Shown piece by piece: positions 25,761-34,635 of a DNA stretch of 64,000 nucleotides (its first letter is position 1; each line of letters begins with the position of its first letter). The DNA is taken from contig CAVTYY010000004.1 of the NCBI GenBank assembly GCA_963739045.1, positions 1,054,001-1,118,000 on the forward strand, given 5' to 3'. A program made the translations under genes and the position numbers. The notes beneath the pieces were generated by a model. The model saw only the letters and a program-made list of their open reading frames with translations, was not told where the DNA came from and searched no databases. This DNA is from Halobacillus_B sp963739045 (GTDB lineage: Bacteria > Bacillota > Bacilli > Bacillales > Halobacillaceae).

Positions 25761-26338
25761 TCTGGGTATTTCTCGCTGTTAGCGGGATTATTTATGCCGG
25801 CTTCAATGGCACGATGAGCGAAGTGAACCTAGCTATTTTTAAAACGCTGGATGACAGCGTTATGATTACCCTCAGCTTAACGGGCGTGCTTGTCTTCTGG
25901 CTGGGTCTGATGAAGATTGCAGAAGAAGCGGGTCTGCTAGAAGGACTGGCAAGGCTCTTCCGCCCCTTTGTACGGCGGATATTTCCGGATATTCCTAAAG
26001 AGGATCCGGCACTCGGCTATATTCTCTCTAATATGACCGCAAACATATTTGGGCTTGGCAACGCCGCAACTCCCATGGGTCTGAAGGCAATGAAAGAATT
26101 GAAAAGGCTGTCAAACTCAGATCAGGCAAGCAGATCAATGATCACTTTTCTAGCTATTAACACGTCATCCCTTACACTAATTCCTACGACTGTAATTGCG
26201 ATTAGAATGAAGTACGGATCACATGATCCCACTAGTATAGTAGGAGCGACCATTATAGCGACCATTATCTCTACAGCAGCGGCTTTAATCATAGATCGGT
26301 ATTTTTATTATCGAAGAAGCCGAGCGATGAGATTATGA
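25748..26338 (+). CDS. spmA: Spore maturation protein A
   Basis: A 196-residue membrane protein with four or five helices of the nucleoside-recognition (Gate) family; the NIFGLGNAATPMGLKAM-type pore motif is near 95-111. SpmA and SpmB affect spore dehydration in B. subtilis. It has a GTG start inside dacB and overlaps spmB by 4 nt. Confidence 0.92.
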   Translation: MVNLIWVFLAVSGIIYAGFNGTMSEVNLAIFKTLDDSVMITLSLTGVLVFWLGLMKIAEEAGLLEGLARLFRPFVRRIFPDIPKEDPALGYILSNMTANIFGLGNAATPMGLKAMKELKRLSNSDQASRSMITFLAINTSSLTLIPTTVIAIRMKYGSHDPTSIVGATIIATIISTAAALIIDRYFYYRRSRAMRL

Positions 26339-26850
26339 TTAGTATTTGGTTAATCCCTGGAGTAATTCTGCTCGTACTTGTAACCGCCACCTTGAAACGA
26401 GTTCCTGCTTATGAGGTGTTTGTTGAAGGGAGTAAAGAGGGGATTCAAATTGCTATTTCTCTCTTGCCATTTTTACTCGGAATGATGGTTTCTATCGCAA
26501 TCTTCCAAGCTTCAGGTGCAATGAATGCTGTTCTGCAAATCATTGAACCGGTTACTGGTCTGCTTGGCTTTCCTAAGGAAGTTCTCCCTCTAGCGCTTAT
26601 CCGGCCGATATCTGGAACTGCAGCGCTGAGCATGACCACAGAGATTATCCGCACATTTGGGCCAGACTCCTTTATTGGTCAACTGGCCTCAACTATGCAA
26701 GGGAGTACGGATACAACGCTGTACATTATTACTGTTTATTTTGGCGCAGTTGGAATTAAAAGAATGGGAGATGCTTTAAAGGTTGGACTATTAGCAGATT
26801 TAGCTGGTATAATAGCTTCAGTAATTATTGTTACGATCCTATTTGGATAA
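26335..26850 (+). CDS. spmB: Spore maturation protein B
   Basis: A 171-residue membrane protein paralogous to SpmA. It also has the Gate motif region (RPISGTAAL near 84-92, GSTDTTLYI near 122). It probably forms a complex with SpmA in the outer forespore membrane. Third gene of the operon; no clear terminator follows. Confidence 0.92.
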   Translation: MISIWLIPGVILLVLVTATLKRVPAYEVFVEGSKEGIQIAISLLPFLLGMMVSIAIFQASGAMNAVLQIIEPVTGLLGFPKEVLPLALIRPISGTAALSMTTEIIRTFGPDSFIGQLASTMQGSTDTTLYIITVYFGAVGIKRMGDALKVGLLADLAGIIASVIIVTILFG

Positions 26851-26862
26851 TTGAAGAAGCTT

Positions 26863-26892
26863 TTGTTTAATACCTGGCTGAACGTGTATAAT
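26863..26892 (+). promoter_or_regulatory. Probable sigma-A promoter of rluB
   Basis: TTGTTT, 18 bp, TATAAT. The leader then contains a 9-bp hairpin (AGCCGCGCT, 26908-26916, with AGCGTGGCT, 26928-26936). Confidence 0.55.
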
Positions 26893-26989
26893 GTATAAGA
26901 GCTTACGAGCCGCGCTGAGTTCATCTTAGCGTGGCTTCATGCTGTGCAGCCGATAAAATAGAGAACTTAGAAAGCAGGTGACTTGCCCA

Positions 26990-27727
26990 ATGGCAGAATT
27001 AGAAAGATTACAGAAAGTTATTGCCCATGCTGGAGTTGCTTCCAGGAGAAAAGCAGAGAAATTAATTGTTGATGGTAAAGTGAAAGTGAATGGTGAAGTC
27101 GTAAAGGAATTAGGCACGAAAGTAACTTCCAATGATGATGTGGAAGTGGAAGGGGTCCCATTAGTTAAGGAAGCACCTGTATACTATTTACTTTATAAAC
27201 CGCGAGGAGTAATCTCGAGTGTAAAGGATGATAAAAATAGAAAAGTAGTGACCGACTACTTACCTGAAGTTAAAGAAAGAATTTTTCCAATCGGCCGGTT
27301 AGATTACGATACTTCTGGTATTCTGCTTATGACTAATGATGGTGAATTTGCAAATTTGCTCATGCATCCAAAGCATGAGGTGGACAAGCTCTATGTAGTG
27401 AAAACTAAAGGCATTCCAACAAAAGAACAGCTGCAGCAGTTAAAACAGGGAGTAAAAGTAGAGGGCGAGTCTTTGAAAGCCGTTCATGCGAAGATTATGT
27501 CCACTGATGGAAAGAAAAATACAGCCATTGTTCAAATTACTCTTCACGAAGGTAAAAACCGGCAAATACGCCGTATGTTCGATTCTTTAGGAATTCCCGT
27601 GGATAAACTTAAGCGTGAGAAATACGGTTCTTTAGATCTGAAAGGGATGAATGCAGGGGACTCTCGTCCATTAAAACCCCATGAAGTAAAACTGCTTCGA
27701 GAGCAGGCAGAGAAAAATGTTAAATAA
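26990..27727 (+). CDS. rluB: 23S rRNA pseudouridine synthase RluB
   Basis: A 245-residue synthase that makes one pseudouridine in 23S rRNA. An N-terminal S4 RNA-binding domain (about 1-60) precedes the RsuA/RluB catalytic domain with GRLDYDTSGILL, whose Asp is the catalytic residue (near 104). ATG 26990 is 8 nt after AGCAGGTGA; the in-frame GTG at 26978 lies in that site. The place before resA is as in B. subtilis. Confidence 0.93.
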   Translation: MAELERLQKVIAHAGVASRRKAEKLIVDGKVKVNGEVVKELGTKVTSNDDVEVEGVPLVKEAPVYYLLYKPRGVISSVKDDKNRKVVTDYLPEVKERIFPIGRLDYDTSGILLMTNDGEFANLLMHPKHEVDKLYVVKTKGIPTKEQLQQLKQGVKVEGESLKAVHAKIMSTDGKKNTAIVQITLHEGKNRQIRRMFDSLGIPVDKLKREKYGSLDLKGMNAGDSRPLKPHEVKLLREQAEKNVK

Positions 27728-27753
27728 TGTTCAAATTTTCAGTTTCCAATCAA

Positions 27754-27762
27754 TGTTATAAT
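27754..27762 (+). promoter_or_regulatory. Extended -10 promoter of the res operon
   Basis: TGTTATAAT (TGn plus perfect TATAAT) 20 nt before resA. The upstream A/T-rich AATTTTCA run is where ResD binds in B. subtilis, but no firm ResD box can be assigned. Confidence 0.6.
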
Positions 27763-27781
27763 GACTTGGGAGTGAAGTTTT

Positions 27782-28336
27782 ATGAAAGAGACTACGCTAA
27801 AGAAAAAACGAAAACGCTTAATTTTTCGTTCCTTATTGCTTACAGTGATGGCGGGCTTGGTTATTTTTGCGTTGTTATCCAGCCATAAACAAGACAAAGA
27901 AGTAATCGCAAAAGGTGAAAAAGCGCCGGACTTTATGCTTAAGGAATTCGGCAGTGATGGCAAGTCCATTTCTCTCAGTGATCTCAAGGGTAAAGGGGTC
28001 ATGGTTAATTTCTGGGCTACCTACTGTCCTCCCTGCAAGGAGGAAATGCCGGCGTTCGAGGAGGTTTACCCGGAATACAAAGCCAAAGGCGTAGAATTTT
28101 TGGCGGTGAATCTTGATTCGACAGATTTGGTTGTACAGAAGTTTGTGGATAAATACAACCTTTCTTTCCCCATTTTAAATGATCAAAAGGGGCAAGTAAT
28201 GGATTTGTATAACGTAGATAATCTGCCTTCTACTTTGTTTATTAATGAGGACGGTGAAATCGTCGATCAGGTTATTGGAGCATTATCTAAGAGTCAGCTA
28301 GAGACAAACTTAAATAAAATTACACCTGAGGATTGA
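27782..28336 (+). CDS. resA: Thiol-disulfide oxidoreductase ResA
   Basis: A 184-residue extracytoplasmic thioredoxin-fold protein that reduces the haem-binding cysteines of apocytochrome c. It is anchored by an N-terminal helix (about 14-32). The active site is Cys82-Pro-Pro-Cys85 within WATYCPPC, whereas B. subtilis ResA has CEPC. The nearby Glu88, important for its unusual pKa values, is kept. First gene of resABCDE; a gap of 28 nt to resB. Confidence 0.93.
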   Translation: MKETTLKKKRKRLIFRSLLLTVMAGLVIFALLSSHKQDKEVIAKGEKAPDFMLKEFGSDGKSISLSDLKGKGVMVNFWATYCPPCKEEMPAFEEVYPEYKAKGVEFLAVNLDSTDLVVQKFVDKYNLSFPILNDQKGQVMDLYNVDNLPSTLFINEDGEIVDQVIGALSKSQLETNLNKITPED

Positions 28337-28364
28337 GTCTACATGAAATAGTGAGGTTTTAATT

Positions 28365-29993
28365 ATGGGCAAAATTACTTGTGAGTGTGGCCATGTAAAC
28401 GCTGAAGGTACGGTGCTTTGTGAAGCGTGCGGGAAGCCGATTGAGCATAATCAGCACTTAAATGGAAATGATGGGGAAAAGCTGCTGAACATGCGTTATG
28501 ATGGGAGTGCGAGACGGTCTCAAACCTACAATCGTACCATCATTGATAAGGTATGGAACTTCTTTTCCTCGGTAAGAGTTGGTGTCTGGCTAATCGTAGT
28601 AACCCTAATTGCTTCAGCGGTAGGGACGATCTTTCCCCAGCAGATGTACATACCGCCAAACGTGGACCCTGCCGTTCACTACGCTGATCAATATGGCATA
28701 CTAGGAAAAATTTATTACCAATTAGGTTTTCATAATCTCTACAGTTCCTGGTGGTACATGATTCTGCTAGCAATGATCGGAATTTCGATTATAATTGCCA
28801 GCATTGACCGTTTTGTACCGCTTTATAAGACACTAAAACTCCAAAGACCTGTCCGGCACGAATTATTTATGAAGAAACAGCGAGTGTACGGACAAACGGA
28901 AGATACGAACGTGGATGTGGAGTTGTTTAAAAAGAATTTAAAGAAACAAAGATTTAAAATTAAAGAAGAAAACGGGCATATTCTAGCTGAAAAGAACCGG
29001 TTTGCTCGCTGGGGTCCATATGTAAACCATATTGGACTGATTATCTTCTTAATAGGAGCATTGCTTAGGTTTCTACCGGCGATGTATACGGATGATTTTG
29101 TTTGGGTTCGTGAAGGCGAAACAGCCGTAATTAATGGGACTCATGGGAAATATTACATTAAAAACAAGGATTTTATTTTAGAAACGTATGATAAGGACAA
29201 GGATACTCGATTTCAGCAGGCATTAATAGAAAATAAAACACAAGTTCCTAAGAAATTCCAAACGAATGCGGTCATTTATAAACGAACCGATCCAATTGTG
29301 GTTGGAAAAGAGCCTGAGCTGGAGAAAATTAAGGATACGAAAGCAGAAGTTAACCACCCCATCAAGTTTGATGGGTATGCATTATATCAAACTAGTTATC
29401 AATTGAATGAATTTAAAGATATTACTTTGAAAGTTCACAGCAAAAATGATGAAGATAAAGAGTTCGGTCAGTTTACGGTTGATTTAAGCGATCCGAAATC
29501 TGAGTATAAATTGGATAGTGGATTTAAGGTAGCTATTGACCAATATTTCCCAGAATATAAAATGGAAGATGGGGCTCCTGTGAGCGTGTCTAAATACCCT
29601 AAAAATCCCGCTTTCGTATTTAAGGTGTATCCCCCAGGGAAGTCAGATCCAGAAGTCAGCTTTATCGGAATCGGTGCAAACATAGACCCAACCGATGAAA
29701 ATAATTATAAACTGGGGTTAGTGAACTTTGATATGAGAGATGTGACTGGCTTGACGGTTAAAAAAGATTATACACTGCCTTTTCTAGGTCTGGGAGGATT
29801 AATTTTTATGATCGGGGTAATCATGGGAATGTACTGGAACCACCGTCGTATTTGGCTGCAGCCAAAAGATAATGGGGTTTGGATTGCTGGACACACAAAT
29901 AAGAATTGGTTTGCTCTCCGTCGTGAAATCAGTAAATCGATCGATGGTACACGAATAAATGAGCCAAAAGATCAGCAGGAAATGCAAACCTAG
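28365..29993 (+). CDS. resB: Cytochrome c biogenesis protein ResB
   Basis: A 542-residue membrane protein that, with ResC, exports haem and attaches it to cytochrome c (system II). The N-terminus has a small zinc-ribbon-like Cys pattern (CECG..C..CG, residues 6-22). Transmembrane helices follow at about 70-90, 125-145, 215-235 and near 475-495, with the large periplasmic-side domain between the last two. It pairs with ResC. Confidence 0.94.
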   Translation: MGKITCECGHVNAEGTVLCEACGKPIEHNQHLNGNDGEKLLNMRYDGSARRSQTYNRTIIDKVWNFFSSVRVGVWLIVVTLIASAVGTIFPQQMYIPPNVDPAVHYADQYGILGKIYYQLGFHNLYSSWWYMILLAMIGISIIIASIDRFVPLYKTLKLQRPVRHELFMKKQRVYGQTEDTNVDVELFKKNLKKQRFKIKEENGHILAEKNRFARWGPYVNHIGLIIFLIGALLRFLPAMYTDDFVWVREGETAVINGTHGKYYIKNKDFILETYDKDKDTRFQQALIENKTQVPKKFQTNAVIYKRTDPIVVGKEPELEKIKDTKAEVNHPIKFDGYALYQTSYQLNEFKDITLKVHSKNDEDKEFGQFTVDLSDPKSEYKLDSGFKVAIDQYFPEYKMEDGAPVSVSKYPKNPAFVFKVYPPGKSDPEVSFIGIGANIDPTDENNYKLGLVNFDMRDVTGLTVKKDYTLPFLGLGGLIFMIGVIMGMYWNHRRIWLQPKDNGVWIAGHTNKNWFALRREISKSIDGTRINEPKDQQEMQT

Positions 29994-30019
29994 CTGTAAG
30001 GCTAGTAAGGAGGATGAAT

Positions 30020-31207
30020 ATGGGAGATTTAAGTGCTATAAGCAGCAACCTACTGTTTGCTGCATTTATCATCTATCTAATTTCGATTTTTTTCTTTGCG
30101 GCGACCATTCGTGACAAGAAAAAAGGGAACAGCAGAACGATCGGCAACATAGCTATTTCAATTACAATTCTCGGACTGCTGACGCAGATCGGCTACTTTA
30201 TAACAAGGTGGATTGCCAGTCAGCATGCTCCCGTAAGTAATCTGTTTGAATTCACTACCTTTTTTGGAATGATGCTGGTAGTTGCATTTGTGATTATCTA
30301 TTTTATTTATCGACTGAATATTTTAGGACTTTTTGCTATGCCGGTAGCCTTGCTTGTTATTGCTTTTGCAAGTATGTTTCCAACCGAAGTTTCGCCGCTA
30401 GTTCCATCCTTACAGTCTTACTGGCTGTACATACATGTAACCACCGCTGCAACCGGTCAAGCTATATTGTCCGTGAGTTTTGCTGCAGGACTGATTTTCT
30501 TAATTCGTCAGATAGATCAGTCTAAACGCTCCAAGCAGACCTTTTGGCTGGAATTCGTTATGTTTATGATTTGTTCCACACTGGGATTTATTATCGTATC
30601 GAGCACCTTTCATGGGATGAATTACGAATCCGTATTCAATGCTCCCGTGGAAGGTCAAATGACAGAAATTTCTTATGAAATTCCTGCTATTGCAGGACCA
30701 ACAGACAGTGAACAAGTAACGAAGGCATCCATGTCACCGCTGTTTGATATTCCGTCCTGGATGCGGGGAAGGGATGCTGCCAAAAAGTTTAATACCGTGC
30801 TTTGGTCCGTACTTGCAGGCATAGTTTTATATATTCTGGCGAGGCTTATTTTACGAAAAAGAATAGCAGCTGCTATTCAGCCCCTCTTACGAAAGGTTAA
30901 CCCGGAGCTTGTGGATGAAGTAGCTTATCGTTCCGTGGCGATCGGATTTCCTGTCTTTACGCTTGGCGCGATCATTTTTGCGATGATATGGGCGCAGCAA
31001 GCCTGGGACCGTTTCTGGGGATGGGATCCTAAAGAAGTCTGGGCATTAATAACCTTCTTTTTCTATGCTGCCTATCTTCACTTGCGATTGTCGCGCGGCT
31101 GGCAGGGGACTAAATCGGCCTGGCTTGCAGTAGGCGGGTTTGCGATTATAATGTTTAATTTAATCGCTGTTAATTTAATTATTGCAGGATTGCATTCCTA
31201 TGCATAA
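30020..31207 (+). CDS. resC: Cytochrome c biogenesis protein ResC (CcsA type)
   Basis: A 395-residue haem-handling membrane protein of system II with eight or so helices. The haem-binding WWD-type signature WGWDPKEVWALITF is near the C-terminus, and conserved His residues flank it. ATG 30020 sits 7 nt after AAGGAGG; the ATG at 30014 touches that site. A strong hairpin follows directly after the stop. Confidence 0.94.
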   Translation: MGDLSAISSNLLFAAFIIYLISIFFFAATIRDKKKGNSRTIGNIAISITILGLLTQIGYFITRWIASQHAPVSNLFEFTTFFGMMLVVAFVIIYFIYRLNILGLFAMPVALLVIAFASMFPTEVSPLVPSLQSYWLYIHVTTAATGQAILSVSFAAGLIFLIRQIDQSKRSKQTFWLEFVMFMICSTLGFIIVSSTFHGMNYESVFNAPVEGQMTEISYEIPAIAGPTDSEQVTKASMSPLFDIPSWMRGRDAAKKFNTVLWSVLAGIVLYILARLILRKRIAAAIQPLLRKVNPELVDEVAYRSVAIGFPVFTLGAIIFAMIWAQQAWDRFWGWDPKEVWALITFFFYAAYLHLRLSRGWQGTKSAWLAVGGFAIIMFNLIAVNLIIAGLHSYA

Positions 31208-31208
31208 G

Positions 31209-31251
31209 CAAATGGATGGCAGGAAGGGGTAACGCCCATCCTGCCCATTTG
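31209..31251 (+). other. Stable hairpin between resC and resD
   Basis: CAAATG and GGCAGGA (separated by a GAT bulge) pair perfectly with TCCTGCC and CATTTG, with an inner GGG/CCC. No T-run follows, so it looks like an mRNA processing or stability element rather than a terminator. Confidence 0.7.
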
Positions 31252-31308
31252 TATATATGTATGAAAATTGCTGAATCAAACGGAGTCAATAGTTGGGAGG
31301 CAGAGAAA

Positions 31309-32025
31309 ATGGATAAACCAGCTCGCATTTTAGTCGTCGATGATGAAGAGAGAATCCGGCGCTTGATTCGAATGTATTTGGAGAGAGAAGAGTATGAAGT
31401 TGAAGAAGCAGAAGATGGAGATGCTGCCCTGCAGAAAGCTGTTCAGGAGGACTACGATTTAATCGTGCTTGACTTAATGCTTCCAGGGAAGGATGGTATC
31501 GAGGTCTGTAAAGCTTTACGAGAAACTAAAGCGACCCCTGTGATTATGCTAACAGCGAAAGGGGAAGAATCAAACCGTGTACAGGGGTTTGAAGTGGGTA
31601 CAGATGATTACATCGTAAAGCCATTTAGTCCAAGAGAAGTGGTCCTACGGGTAAAGGCCTTATTAAGGAGGTCTTCCTCGACTAAATTCTTAGAGACCAG
31701 TACAGCAGCGAAGAACGTACTTGTGTTTCCTCATATGACGATTGATAATGATGCTCACCGAATTACCGCTGATGGTCACGAGGTTGCATTAACGCCTAAG
31801 GAATATGAATTGCTGAATTACATGGCCCAATCCCCAGATAAAGTATTTGACCGTGCCCAGCTTCTGAAAGAGGTATGGCAGTATGAATTCTTTGGTGACT
31901 TGCGCACAGTAGATACACATGTGAAAAGGTTAAGGGAAAAACTAAGTAAAGTCTCTGCCAACGCAGCAGGCATGATTGTCACCGTTTGGGGTGTAGGATA
32001 CAAATTTGAGGTGAATGGAGACTAA
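31309..32025 (+). CDS. resD: Response regulator ResD
   Basis: A 238-residue OmpR/PhoB-type regulator of respiration and anaerobic genes. The receiver domain (1-120) has Asp11-Asp12, the phosphorylated Asp55 and a Lys near 105. The winged-helix DNA-binding domain covers about 140-236. ATG 31309 after GGGAGGCAGAG is clearly right; a longer frame from 31216 runs back through the hairpin. The last base of its stop is the first of resE. Confidence 0.95.
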   Translation: MDKPARILVVDDEERIRRLIRMYLEREEYEVEEAEDGDAALQKAVQEDYDLIVLDLMLPGKDGIEVCKALRETKATPVIMLTAKGEESNRVQGFEVGTDDYIVKPFSPREVVLRVKALLRRSSSTKFLETSTAAKNVLVFPHMTIDNDAHRITADGHEVALTPKEYELLNYMAQSPDKVFDRAQLLKEVWQYEFFGDLRTVDTHVKRLREKLSKVSANAAGMIVTVWGVGYKFEVNGD

Positions 32026-33803
32026 TGTTCTGGCGGAGCGTAGTCGGAAAATTGTGGTTTACGATTCTTTTCTTAGTTTGCTTCGTCTTATTTATCCTTA
32101 CCATCCTGCTGTTAAAGTTCTTTGAAAATTATCATGTGATTGAAGCGGAGAAAGCACTGCTTCAAACCGCTTCTAAAGTCTCTGAAGTGGTAGATCAGTA
32201 TAATGATCGGGATCTGGTTCTTTCAACTACAAATTTAGTGAAGGACCCCTCTAGCCGGGTCGTTATTGCTTTTTCTAAGGACGATGCATTAGTGGCAGAC
32301 AGTGATTCAGACCAATTGCCAGAACTTAAGAAAAATTGGTCATTAACGGATCAAGACCTTTCCAAAGTAATGGATAATGGTGAAGATCTAAAGAAAATTT
32401 CCAATATGGATGATTCGCAGTCAGGAGTAATGATCGTAGGTACTCAACTGGAGAACAAAAAAGGCGCTGTATTCGTCTATCAATCGTTAGTTACGGTTGA
32501 GGAAACGTCTCAGCATACGACAAAAATCATTTTCCTAGGGGCGGGAATAGCGATTATTTTAACAACTATTTTTGCTTTTTTCCTGTCCACTCGAATTACT
32601 TCCCCGCTCATAAAAATGCGAGAAGGGGCATTAGAGCTTGCCCGAGGAGAGTTTAATACAAAAATTCCCATTGTTACTCACGATGAAATAGGTGAACTGG
32701 CCATGGCGTTTAATAGAATGGGCAGGCAGCTTAAATACCATATTAACGCACTAAGTCAGGAAAAAGAACAATTATCAGGAATCTTAAGGTCGATGGCAGA
32801 TGGAGTTATTACAATTAACCGTAAAGGAAAAATATTAATAACCAATCCACCTGCAGATCAATATTTAGATGCCTATACTTTTGATGGAGAAAGCGATGAC
32901 TCTGACGAACCAGCATTTAAACTTCCCGCTCCCATCAATGAACTATTTAGCAAAGTGATTGAAAATGAAAAAGCTTCCATGACTGAAATTACCGTACAGG
33001 GACGAACGTGGGTTATTATTATGACTCCTTTATATGATAATGATTACGTACGTGGTGCTGTAGCTGTTCTAAGAGACATGACCGATGAACGCAGGCTGGA
33101 CAAGCTTAGAAAAGATTTCATTGCAAATGTATCTCACGAGCTGCGCACGCCGATTTCCATGCTGCAAGGCTATAGTGAAGCCATTGTAGATGACATTGCA
33201 GAAACGAAAGAAGATAAAAATGAATTAGCCCAAATTATTCATGATGAGTCTTTACGCATTGGGCGTCTGGTGAATGAACTTCTTGACTTGGCAAGAATGG
33301 AAGCGGGACACATCTCCCTTTCTGTAGAATCCGTCCATGTGAAGCCGTACCTGGAGAAAATCGTTCGTAAATTTCAGGGAGTGGCTCAGGAAAGAGAAGT
33401 CTTATTAGAATTACAGACCAATGATGATCCAGAATGGGTAGACTTTGATCCTGATCGAATTGAACAAGTCCTGACGAATCTAATTGACAATGCGATCAGG
33501 CATACGAGTCCTGGCGGGAGCGTTCAAGTTATCGTCGAAGCTTCTGACCAAGAATGGGAAGTTGCTGTTAAGGATTCTGGTTTAGGGATCGATGAGGAAG
33601 ACTTGCCTTTTGTTTTTGAACGGTTCTATAAAGCAGATAAATCAAGAAAGAGAAATCCTGATCAGAAGAAAAAAGGCGTGGGACTTGGATTAGCCATAGC
33701 TAAAAATCTTGTGGAAGCTCATGGCGGCACTATTCATGTTCATAGTAAGAAAGCGGAAGGGACCACCTTCTTATTTAAACTTCCGATAGACAAGGAAGCA
33801 TAG
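32025..33803 (+). CDS. resE: Sensor histidine kinase ResE
   Basis: A 592-residue redox/NO-responsive kinase partner of ResD. There are two transmembrane helices (about 8-30 and 165-188) around an extracytoplasmic domain, then HAMP (190-240), a PAS domain (about 250-360), the HisKA box with phosphorylated His near 371 in VSHELRTP, and an HATPase_c domain with N, G1 and G2 boxes to 590. It overlaps resD by 1 nt. Confidence 0.95.
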   Translation: MFWRSVVGKLWFTILFLVCFVLFILTILLLKFFENYHVIEAEKALLQTASKVSEVVDQYNDRDLVLSTTNLVKDPSSRVVIAFSKDDALVADSDSDQLPELKKNWSLTDQDLSKVMDNGEDLKKISNMDDSQSGVMIVGTQLENKKGAVFVYQSLVTVEETSQHTTKIIFLGAGIAIILTTIFAFFLSTRITSPLIKMREGALELARGEFNTKIPIVTHDEIGELAMAFNRMGRQLKYHINALSQEKEQLSGILRSMADGVITINRKGKILITNPPADQYLDAYTFDGESDDSDEPAFKLPAPINELFSKVIENEKASMTEITVQGRTWVIIMTPLYDNDYVRGAVAVLRDMTDERRLDKLRKDFIANVSHELRTPISMLQGYSEAIVDDIAETKEDKNELAQIIHDESLRIGRLVNELLDLARMEAGHISLSVESVHVKPYLEKIVRKFQGVAQEREVLLELQTNDDPEWVDFDPDRIEQVLTNLIDNAIRHTSPGGSVQVIVEASDQEWEVAVKDSGLGIDEEDLPFVFERFYKADKSRKRNPDQKKKGVGLGLAIAKNLVEAHGGTIHVHSKKAEGTTFLFKLPIDKEA

Positions 33804-33855
33804 AAATAGCTTGCTAACATTTTGGTTTTCATGTAATCTAGTTATTAATTGAATA

Positions 33856-34017
33856 TTGGATCAAGGTGCTCTTTGCAGCTTAATAGGGAATCTGGTTAGA
33901 AGCCAGAACTGTCCTCGCAACTGTAATTGCCGACGAACGGGTATTTCCACTGTACTTTAATGTATGGGAAGGAGCCTTACTAGGAAGAAGCATGAGTCAG
34001 TAGACCTGCCTTGTCCG
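33856..34017 (+). ncRNA. Cobalamin (B12) riboswitch
   Basis: The conserved core elements occur in order: GGTGCTC, AATAGGGAA, a GGTTAGAAGCCAGAACTG-type stem, TCGCAACTGT (the B12 box region), CCACTG, GGGAAGG and AGTCAGTAGACCTGCC. A terminator follows at 34097. It controls the DUF4430 lipoprotein and ECF gene, so adenosyl- or methylcobalamin should shut them off. Confidence 0.95.
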
Positions 34018-34096
34018 CCGTTTCAAAGCTTCGGGGATTGAGCGTTTGAGACAACCGGTCGGATCTGTAAACTATGATACCAAGCTGGTATGTCTT

Positions 34097-34127
34097 AAGC
34101 CTGCCCTAATTAGGGCAGGCTTTTTTT
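34097..34127 (+). terminator. Riboswitch-associated terminator
   Basis: AAGCCTGCCCTA/TAGGGCAGGCTT stem with minimal loop and seven Ts, about 95 nt before the lipoprotein start. A small hairpin ATACCA/TGGTAT (34077-34091) just before may belong to the switch. Confidence 0.9.
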
Positions 34128-34222
34128 GGTTATCAATGACTATCTATGATTTGAATCTGTTGTCCCTCTATTCTCCTTCCCCAAGTAAAAACATAATGAT
34201 TCAGCAGAAGGGAAGGAACAGA

Positions 34223-34630
34223 ATGAGAAAGTTTTATGCTTTATGTGCTTCATTACTGGTAGCTTTTGCCTTGTTAACGGGTTGCCAAAGTCAGAAAGAT
34301 TCTGAACAAGAAAATGCCAATGCAAGTCAAGAGGAGAAGCAGGAAGTCAGTGTGCACCTTGAAATCTCCCAGAATAACGGTGAAAAATCGCTTTCTAACA
34401 AAGACTTTTCTGTGGAAAAAGGTACGATGTTAATGGAAGCGCTGAAAGAAAATTTTAATGTGGAAGAAAATGATGGTTATATAACCAGTATTGAAGGTGT
34501 AAAAGCTGATGAAAGCAAGAAGCAAGCGTGGATGTACACCATCAATGGGGAAGAAGCTAGTGTTGGTGCGGACCAATATGAGTTGAAAGAAGGAGACAAG
34601 GTCGTATTTGATATGCATAAATGGGAATGA
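34223..34630 (+). CDS. DUF4430 lipoprotein, probable cobalamin-binding
   Basis: A 135-residue lipoprotein: signal peptide with lipobox LLTGC (Cys near 20), a Glu/Gln/Ser linker, and a DUF4430 domain (about 45-133). This family resembles the C-terminal beta domain of transcobalamin. The pattern GYITSIEGVKAD...AWMYTINGEEASVG is typical. The start is ATG 34223 after GGAAGGAACAG. It is first behind a B12 riboswitch and 5 nt before an ECF S-component, so capture of B12 at the cell surface is likely. Confidence 0.82.
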   Translation: MRKFYALCASLLVAFALLTGCQSQKDSEQENANASQEEKQEVSVHLEISQNNGEKSLSNKDFSVEKGTMLMEALKENFNVEENDGYITSIEGVKADESKKQAWMYTINGEEASVGADQYELKEGDKVVFDMHKWE

Positions 34631-34635
34631 TTTAA

